Positions 59,080 to 64,000 of a stretch of DNA of 64,000 bases are shown in pieces (the first letter of the stretch is position 1; every line of letters starts with the position of its first letter). The stretch lies in NCBI RefSeq assembly GCF_000813145.1, contig NZ_BAZF01000001.1, positions 186,001 to 250,000 on the forward strand, given 5' to 3'. The DNA comes from Geobacter sp. OR-1 (GTDB taxonomy: Bacteria > Desulfobacterota > Desulfuromonadia > Geobacterales > DSM-12255). The position numbers and the translations under genes are program-made. Under the pieces are notes generated by a model. That model saw nothing but the letters and a program-made list of their open reading frames with translations. It was not told the DNA's origin and did no database searches.

Positions 59080-60120
59080 CTATCGGTTTTCCTGCTGCAG
59101 CAGTTTTTCCAGCTCCGCTACCCGCTTTTCCAGGGCGGATACGCTCTTTTTGACATCAGGCAGCTTCGGCACCACTGCAGAGGTCTTGAGCCACTGGCGG
59201 TGATCATAGGCGGGAATGCCGCTTACCTGGCTTCCGGCAGGGAGACTGCCGGCTATCCCGGATTTGGCCCCGACGATGGCGTTGTCGCCGATGGTGAGAT
59301 GTCCTACCACCCCGACCTGGCCGGCCAGGGTGACATGGTTGCCGAGCCTGGTGCTCCCGGAAATCCCGACCTGGGAGACGATCATGCAGTCCTCGCCGAT
59401 CACGCAGTTGTGGGCGATCTGCACCAGGTTGTCGATCTTGGTGCCCCGGCCGATCCGGGTAACATCCAGCGCCGCCCGGTCAATGGCGCAATTGGCCCCG
59501 ATTTCCACATCGTCTTCAACGATTACGATCCCGATCTGGGGGATCTTGTACCATTGCCCGTTGTCCGGCGCATAGCCGAAGCCGTCGCTGCCGATAACGG
59601 CCCCGCTCTGGATGATCACCCGGTTGCCGATAATGCACCGTTCGCGGATAACCACGTTGGCGTGAATGGTGACGTCATCGCCGACCTCGACCCCCGGGTA
59701 AAGGACCGCGCCGGGGTAAACGACCGACCGGTTCCCCAGCTTGACGCCATCCATGATCGTTGCGCCGGGGTAGACCGTTATGTCCGCGCCGATAGTGACA
59801 TTCTTCCCGACCAGTGCCCCGTCCATGACCCCCATCGGTTCCGGGGGCGCAACATGGAAAAGAGTCAGCAGCTTGGCAAAGGCAAGATACGGGTTCGGTG
59901 TTTCGATCACGTTTCTGCCGTGACTGTCCGCTCCGGGCGGCAGTACCACGGCCGATGCCTTGGTGGCGGCAACCTTGGGGGCATACCTCGGGTTGGCCAG
60001 AAAGGAGATCTCACCCTCGACCGCATCATCCAAGGATGCCAGGCCGGTGACAACCACGGCCGGGTCGCCGATGACCCTGGCGCCGAGAAACTCTGCCAGT
60101 TCCTGCAAGGACTTGGTCAT
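59080..60120 (-). CDS. lpxD: UDP-3-O-(acyl)glucosamine N-acyltransferase
   Basis: 346 residues: N-terminal uridine-binding domain ([20 protein letters not shown]), long hexapeptide beta-helix ([20 protein letters not shown]) and a C-terminal helix ([20 protein letters not shown]). Catalytic His is in [17 protein letters not shown]. It adds the second acyl chain in lipid A synthesis. Gene order bamA-skp-lpxD-fabZ-lpxA is the conserved proteobacterial arrangement. Confidence 0.95.
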   Translation of the reverse strand: MTKSLQELAEFLGARVIGDPAVVVTGLASLDDAVEGEISFLANPRYAPKVAATKASAVVLPPGADSHGRNVIETPNPYLAFAKLLTLFHVAPPEPMGVMDGALVGKNVTIGADITVYPGATIMDGVKLGNRSVVYPGAVLYPGVEVGDDVTIHANVVIRERCIIGNRVIIQSGAVIGSDGFGYAPDNGQWYKIPQIGIVIVEDDVEIGANCAIDRAALDVTRIGRGTKIDNLVQIAHNCVIGEDCMIVSQVGISGSTRLGNHVTLAGQVGVVGHLTIGDNAIVGAKSGIAGSLPAGSQVSGIPAYDHRQWLKTSAVVPKLPDVKKSVSALEKRVAELEKLLQQENR

Positions 60121-60148
60121 AACGGCATCTCCATCCAGCCCGACGGCA

Positions 60149-60673
60149 TTATTTCTTGTCCTTTTTGCCGTTCATCTGCTTGACGATCTCATCGGTCAGA
60201 TCGACATTTTCGTCAAAGTACATCAGCATCTCGCTCTTGGCCAGGATCAGGGAAAAACCGTTCTTCTTCCCGTACTCCTGGGTGGTCCGGAACGCTTCCT
60301 CGATGATCTTGTTCTTCAGCTCTTCGTCCTTGGCCTGCAGCTCGTCGTTCACGTCCTTGATGAACCGCTGGTATTCCTTGAGCTTCTGCTGGTAATCCTT
60401 TTCCTTGGCATTGCGGGCCGATTCGTTCAGCAGAATGTTCTGCTTTTCCAGATCGGTCTTGAGCTTTTTCAGCTCGTCTTCCCTGGTGTTTTTCTCGGAT
60501 TCGTGCTTGGCAATCTTTGCGGCGAGCTGCTCCTTGGCGGCCTTGCCGGCATCGGAATTGAACAGCACCTTCTGGATGTCGACAGCCCCGATCTTCGTCG
60601 ATTCTGCAGCATCCGCATGCGCGGCCCCGAGAAGTAACAATGATACAAGTAACCCGATAATCCCTGATTTCAT
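60149..60673 (-). CDS. skp: periplasmic chaperone Skp/OmpH
   Basis: 174 residues with signal peptide ([20 protein letters not shown]), a short core ([20 protein letters not shown]) and a long charged coiled coil ([20 protein letters not shown]) ending in a Lys-rich tail. Skp holds unfolded outer-membrane proteins for BamA, encoded 20 bases upstream on the same strand. Length is typical of the family. Confidence 0.93.
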   Translation of the reverse strand: MKSGIIGLLVSLLLLGAAHADAAESTKIGAVDIQKVLFNSDAGKAAKEQLAAKIAKHESEKNTREDELKKLKTDLEKQNILLNESARNAKEKDYQQKLKEYQRFIKDVNDELQAKDEELKNKIIEEAFRTTQEYGKKNGFSLILAKSEMLMYFDENVDLTDEIVKQMNGKKDKK

Positions 60674-60693
60674 ACAGTTCTCCTTTGTGGTTA

Positions 60694-62988
60694 TCAGAAA
60701 AAGCTCCCGATGGAAAATTCGATCTTGCCGCTTCTGCTGTCAATGCCCTCGCGCGGATTGAGCGGGATGCCGTATTCAAGCCGCAACGGCCCGATCGGCG
60801 AAAACCAGCGCACGCCGAAACCGTAGCTGCTCCGCATGACCGAGAACATCTGGCTCGGTTTGTCGTAAGAGTTGCCGGTGTCAAAGAACAACACCCCTTT
60901 GAGGCCGGCCTCCTTGAGGAGCGGCATGGTAATCTCGGCAGTGAAGATCGCTTCGGTGGTCCCGCCGGTATAGGACCGGATAACCGCGTTTGTGGCGTTC
61001 ACATCCGACCTGCTGTCAACGATCTTGTAAGGGCTGACTGTCCTGCCGCCGAAACCGCGCAGGGTGTTGATCCCGCCGAGATAAAACTTCTCGTCGATCG
61101 GGATATCCTTCCCCAGCCCCTGGATATGCCCTAGAACGCCGCGAACGGAAAACACGCTGTTCCAGACCAGCGGCGTGAAATATGTTGCTTCGCCGATATA
61201 ACGGGCATACCGGCTGGTTCCGCCAAGCCCGGCAAATTCGGCAGAGAGCGTGCTCATCGTGCCGGTTGTCGGGTCCATCCGGTAGTCGGTGTTATTGCTC
61301 GTCACACTGGCGGTTATCGAGCTGGTCGTTGACGTCGGCTCAAATTCCTGCTTGCTGAGGATAAACGCCTGCGAGAGGTTGAATATCTCTTTCTGCTCAT
61401 ACTTGTAGATCCAGAAGGTGCTCAAGGTGTCGCTGATCAGATACCCGGCCTTGAGGTCACCGCCGATCGCCCGGCGGGTGTAATCAATGTAATCCCTTTG
61501 CGACCGGTACAGATCCGCGCCGACTGTCCACTTGGAATCCAGGAAATACGGATCGGTGAGCCCAAAGCTGTAGGTACTGGATTTGCCCCCGATGGAAGCC
61601 GATGCGTTCGCCTTCAGCCCCAGACCGAAGAAGTTGGACTGCTGCACCGAACCCTGACCGATGAAGCCATCCAGAGAACTGTAGCCGGCGCCGATACTGA
61701 AAGTGCCGGTGGGCTTCTCCTTGACATCGACCTTGAGATTGAGCCTGTTATCGGCAGAGCCGCGCTCGGTGGCAATGGTGACCTCTTCAAAAAAGCCCAG
61801 GTTCATCAGGTTCTGCTTGCTTTTCTTCAGCCCGGTGCCGCTGTACAGATCTCCCTCAGCGAGTTTCAGCTCACGACGGACTACCTTGTCCCTGGTCTTG
61901 GGGTTACCGGCGATAGTGATCCGGTCGATGTAGACCTTGTCACCCTTCTCCATGTCAAAGGTAATGTCCACGGTCTTGGCTTCCGGGTTGACCCGCGTCA
62001 CCGGGTTCACGTTGGCAAAGGCATACCCCTGGTCCGCATACACGTCAGTCAGGATAAAGACGTCATTTCTCAGTATTGCCCGGCTGAAGATCTCCCCGCT
62101 TTTCAGCTTCAGCTTCTTGGAGAGCTCTTCGCTCTTTTCCAGGAGATCGCCTTTGAAATCGATCGACCCGGCCCGGTACTGGTCCCCTTCCCTGATATCG
62201 ATCTGGACCTGGAGACCTCTCTTGTCAGGGAGCAGTTCGACGCGGGGCTCGGCAACCTTCACATTCACATAGCCGTTATTGAAATAAAAATCCGCAATCA
62301 GGGCCATGTCGTTCTTGAGAACTTCTTCCTTGTACACCCCGGCGCCGGTCAGCCAGGAAAGCCACCAATCTTCGGTCGTCTCCATCAACCCCTTGAGCTT
62401 GCGGCGGGTAAACGATTTGTTGCCGGTAAAAAGGAGCTCCTGAATCAGGATCTTCTTCCCCTCGGTGATCTTGAGCACCACCTTGAGATCGGTATCCCCC
62501 CGCTTTTCGGTGGCACTCTCCACTTCAGCCAGATAGTAGCCTTCGTCAGCATACAGCTTCTTGATTTTCCTGATGCTTCGCGCCAGGTCCTTGGCAGAAT
62601 AGATCGAGTTGGGCTTGACTTCCAGGGCTTCCTTGATCTTTTCCGCGGAAAGCTCCTTGTTTCCCTCGATCTTGACATCCCTGACCACCGGCCTTTCGGA
62701 CACGGTATAGGTAAGGATCAGACCTTTGTCACCCGGAGTTGTCTCGGCCTTGACATCCTGGAAATGACCCAGCTTGTACACGGCCCGGACATCGGCATCA
62801 ACCTTGTCCAGATAGAGCAGGTCTCCGGCTTTTATCATCAAGGCGTTCCTGATGGCATCGGATTCGATCCTCCTGTTACCCGAAACCCGGACTTCGGCAA
62901 TCCGCTCACCCTCAGCGCCGGCATATCCTGCGGCCACCGTAATGAGCAGGAGAATGAGAGCGCATATTTTACCAAACCATATAACCAA
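60694..62988 (-). CDS. bamA: outer-membrane protein assembly factor BamA
   Basis: 764 residues. Signal peptide (ICALILLLITVAAGYAGA), then five POTRA domains (for example ERIAEVRVSGNRRIESDAIR and RPVVRDVKIEGNKELSAEKI), then the Omp85 barrel with YSFGLTDPYFLDSKWTVGAD and the lid-lock region GVRWFSPIGPLRLEYGIPLN. It ends in Phe (SIGSFF), the outer-membrane targeting signal. It inserts beta-barrel proteins into the outer membrane. Downstream of the lolCD transporter genes on the same strand. Confidence 0.95.
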   Translation of the reverse strand: MVIWFGKICALILLLITVAAGYAGAEGERIAEVRVSGNRRIESDAIRNALMIKAGDLLYLDKVDADVRAVYKLGHFQDVKAETTPGDKGLILTYTVSERPVVRDVKIEGNKELSAEKIKEALEVKPNSIYSAKDLARSIRKIKKLYADEGYYLAEVESATEKRGDTDLKVVLKITEGKKILIQELLFTGNKSFTRRKLKGLMETTEDWWLSWLTGAGVYKEEVLKNDMALIADFYFNNGYVNVKVAEPRVELLPDKRGLQVQIDIREGDQYRAGSIDFKGDLLEKSEELSKKLKLKSGEIFSRAILRNDVFILTDVYADQGYAFANVNPVTRVNPEAKTVDITFDMEKGDKVYIDRITIAGNPKTRDKVVRRELKLAEGDLYSGTGLKKSKQNLMNLGFFEEVTIATERGSADNRLNLKVDVKEKPTGTFSIGAGYSSLDGFIGQGSVQQSNFFGLGLKANASASIGGKSSTYSFGLTDPYFLDSKWTVGADLYRSQRDYIDYTRRAIGGDLKAGYLISDTLSTFWIYKYEQKEIFNLSQAFILSKQEFEPTSTTSSITASVTSNNTDYRMDPTTGTMSTLSAEFAGLGGTSRYARYIGEATYFTPLVWNSVFSVRGVLGHIQGLGKDIPIDEKFYLGGINTLRGFGGRTVSPYKIVDSRSDVNATNAVIRSYTGGTTEAIFTAEITMPLLKEAGLKGVLFFDTGNSYDKPSQMFSVMRSSYGFGVRWFSPIGPLRLEYGIPLNPREGIDSRSGKIEFSIGSFF

Positions 62989-63075
62989 AAGTCCTCCAAA
63001 TCGATTCAGTGAACCGCAACAGGGGCAGGAAGCAAAATCCGGCGAAATTTGCGCGGTGCAATGACCGCACCGGCA

Positions 63076-63750
63076 CTATGATCCGATTCGGCCGTCAACC
63101 AGCCGGATCGTGCGGCCCATGCGGCCGGCCAGCCTTTCGTTATGAGTTACGATGATCATGGTCAATCTGCGGCTGGCATGGATTTCCCCCAGCAGGCCGT
63201 GAATCTCGTCGCTGGTTTTCATATCAAGATTGCCGGTAGGCTCATCAGCCAGAAGCAGCTGCGGAGACCCGACCAGGGCCCGGGCAATCGCAACGCGCTG
63301 CTGCTCCCCGCCGGACAGCTCTCCGGGGCGGTGCGAGAACCGGTGCCCCAGACCGACATCCCGAAGCAGCTGGGACGCGACTTCGGCAGCTTCGATCCTT
63401 TTTCCCCCGCTAATGAGCAGCGGCATCATCACGTTCTCCACTGCCGTGAATTCCGGGAGCAGATGATGGAACTGGAACACGAACCCGATGGACCGGTTCC
63501 GGAACGATGCCAGCCCCTGGTCGCCGGTCTTGAATACATCTTCGCCCTGAAACAGGACACTGCCTGAGCTGGGGCGATCAAGGGTACCGAGAATATGCAG
63601 CAGGGTGCTCTTGCCCGCTCCGGATGCCCCTACGAGTGCGATGGTCTCACCCTCGGCAAATTCAAGGTCTATCCCCTTCAGGACATCGACCCGGGCATCG
63701 CCGCTGCCGAAGGACTTGTGGACCCCCCTGACCTCAAGGAAACTATTCAT
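63076..63750 (-). CDS. lolD: lipoprotein-releasing ABC transporter ATPase LolD
   Basis: 224 residues with Walker [21 protein letters not shown], signature [20 protein letters not shown] and Walker [19 protein letters not shown]. It powers LolCE release of lipoproteins from the inner membrane. Its ATG at 63748-63750 overlaps the end of lolC by 8 bases. Similar ATPases serve MacB-type exporters, but the neighbour's C-terminus and the BamA context favour LolD. Confidence 0.9.
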   Translation of the reverse strand: MNSFLEVRGVHKSFGSGDARVDVLKGIDLEFAEGETIALVGASGAGKSTLLHILGTLDRPSSGSVLFQGEDVFKTGDQGLASFRNRSIGFVFQFHHLLPEFTAVENVMMPLLISGGKRIEAAEVASQLLRDVGLGHRFSHRPGELSGGEQQRVAIARALVGSPQLLLADEPTGNLDMKTSDEIHGLLGEIHASRRLTMIIVTHNERLAGRMGRTIRLVDGRIGS

Positions 63751-64000
63751 ACCTGAGCGCTTCCGCAGGGGCCATCCGCGATGCCTGCCAGGCCGGGTAG
63801 AGTGTGGCGATAAACGAAATCGCTATTGCCGTAACGCAGATCATGGCCACATCGCCCGGAACTACCTGCGACGGGAAATGGTCAAGGTAGTACACATCCT
63901 TGCTGAACAGCTCGAAACCGGTAAGCCGCTGGATAACATCGACGATCTGTTCCAGGTTGCAGGCAATCAGCAGTCCGCCGATGGTGCCGATGAACGTCCC
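63743..64000 (-). CDS. lolC: lipoprotein-releasing permease LolC/LolE, 3' end only
   Basis: The minus strand encodes the last 85 residues of an FtsX-type permease, open to the window edge: [40 protein letters not shown], one membrane helix, and the family-typical end [19 protein letters not shown]. The stop at 63743-63745 overlaps the lolD start. The N-terminal four fifths lie beyond the window. Confidence 0.88.
   Translation of the reverse strand, partial: GTFIGTIGGLLIACNLEQIVDVIQRLTGFELFSKDVYYLDHFPSQVVPGDVAMICVTAIAISFIATLYPAWQASRMAPAEALRYE

Noticed and set aside
61498-63012. 504-residue open frame on the plus strand
   Set aside because: Antisense shadow of bamA, with no ribosome binding site or recognisable motif.
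1-64000. Looked for CRISPR arrays, tRNA and rRNA genes, and integron integrase or transposase genes
   Set aside because: None seen; no regularly spaced repeats, no GTTCRANNC T-arm in a cloverleaf context, and no tyrosine recombinase or DDE transposase motifs in the large frames.

Overview
This window looks like a chromosomal segment of a Geobacter-type bacterium (Desulfuromonadia, Geobacteraceae). I infer this from several things read together: tandem GEMM-class dinucleotide riboswitches in front of a multihaem cytochrome, hemerythrin-fused signalling proteins, many GGDEF/EAL and chemotaxis proteins, a heavy-metal RND pump with a PII-like protein, and a GC-rich lipid A / LPS core / BamA-LolD supercluster with the nadK-recN, glgP and rarA neighbourhood. 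No rRNA, tRNA or CRISPR array was seen.

Bases 1-5.3 kb are an accessory island, visibly poorer in G+C than the rest. It holds what I read as a small integron gene-cassette array without an integrase in view. There are three attC-like sites of 62-66 bp (861-924, 1472-1537, 3348-3409) and a residual half-site at 3543. The cassettes carry a stop-interrupted secreted protein, a truncated TIR-like protein with a companion gene, and a DUF4424/YARHG-like membrane protein split into two opposed halves. Inverting about 650-2437 would rejoin the split gene and put all three attC sites in one orientation. Two toxin-antitoxin pairs (HicAB, Phd/RelE-type) close the island.

From 5.4 to 25 kb the genes are mostly housekeeping and sensory: a diguanylate cyclase fused to hemerythrin, a short ArgA-like acetyltransferase, recN, nadK, glycogen phosphorylase, rarA, the two riboswitches with a three-haem cytochrome, a periplasmic binding protein translationally coupled to a GGDEF-EAL protein, pfkA, and a chemoreceptor with a C-terminal hemerythrin.

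From 25 to 36.4 kb come lpxC, two outer-membrane proteins (a Fur-box-like palindrome lies upstream of one), and a CzcCBA/Cus-type metal efflux operon on the minus strand. Its order is a small Cys/His-rich protein, outer-membrane factor (frameshifted), membrane-fusion protein, RND pump, PII-like protein and lipoprotein.

From 36.4 to 64 kb lies the envelope supercluster. hldE, an unassigned deoxyhypusine-synthase-like gene and heptosyltransferases build the LPS core, with a plus-strand insert of three other glycosyltransferases (GT4, GT10, GT2). Next are waaF, a Trm112-like 56-aa gene, lpxK, waaA, a DUF374 acyltransferase, msbA and lpxB. After these come an aminotransferase and an oxidoreductase that match GnnB/GnnA, then lpxA, fabZ, lpxD, skp/ompH, bamA, lolD and the 3' end of lolC. 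The gnnAB pair between lpxB and lpxA predicts a lipid A with 2,3-diamino-glucosamine and amide-linked acyl chains. lpxI/lpxH is not in the window.

Two copies of a 123-bp palindromic repeat sit between co-directional genes (nadK/recN and trm112-like/waaF).
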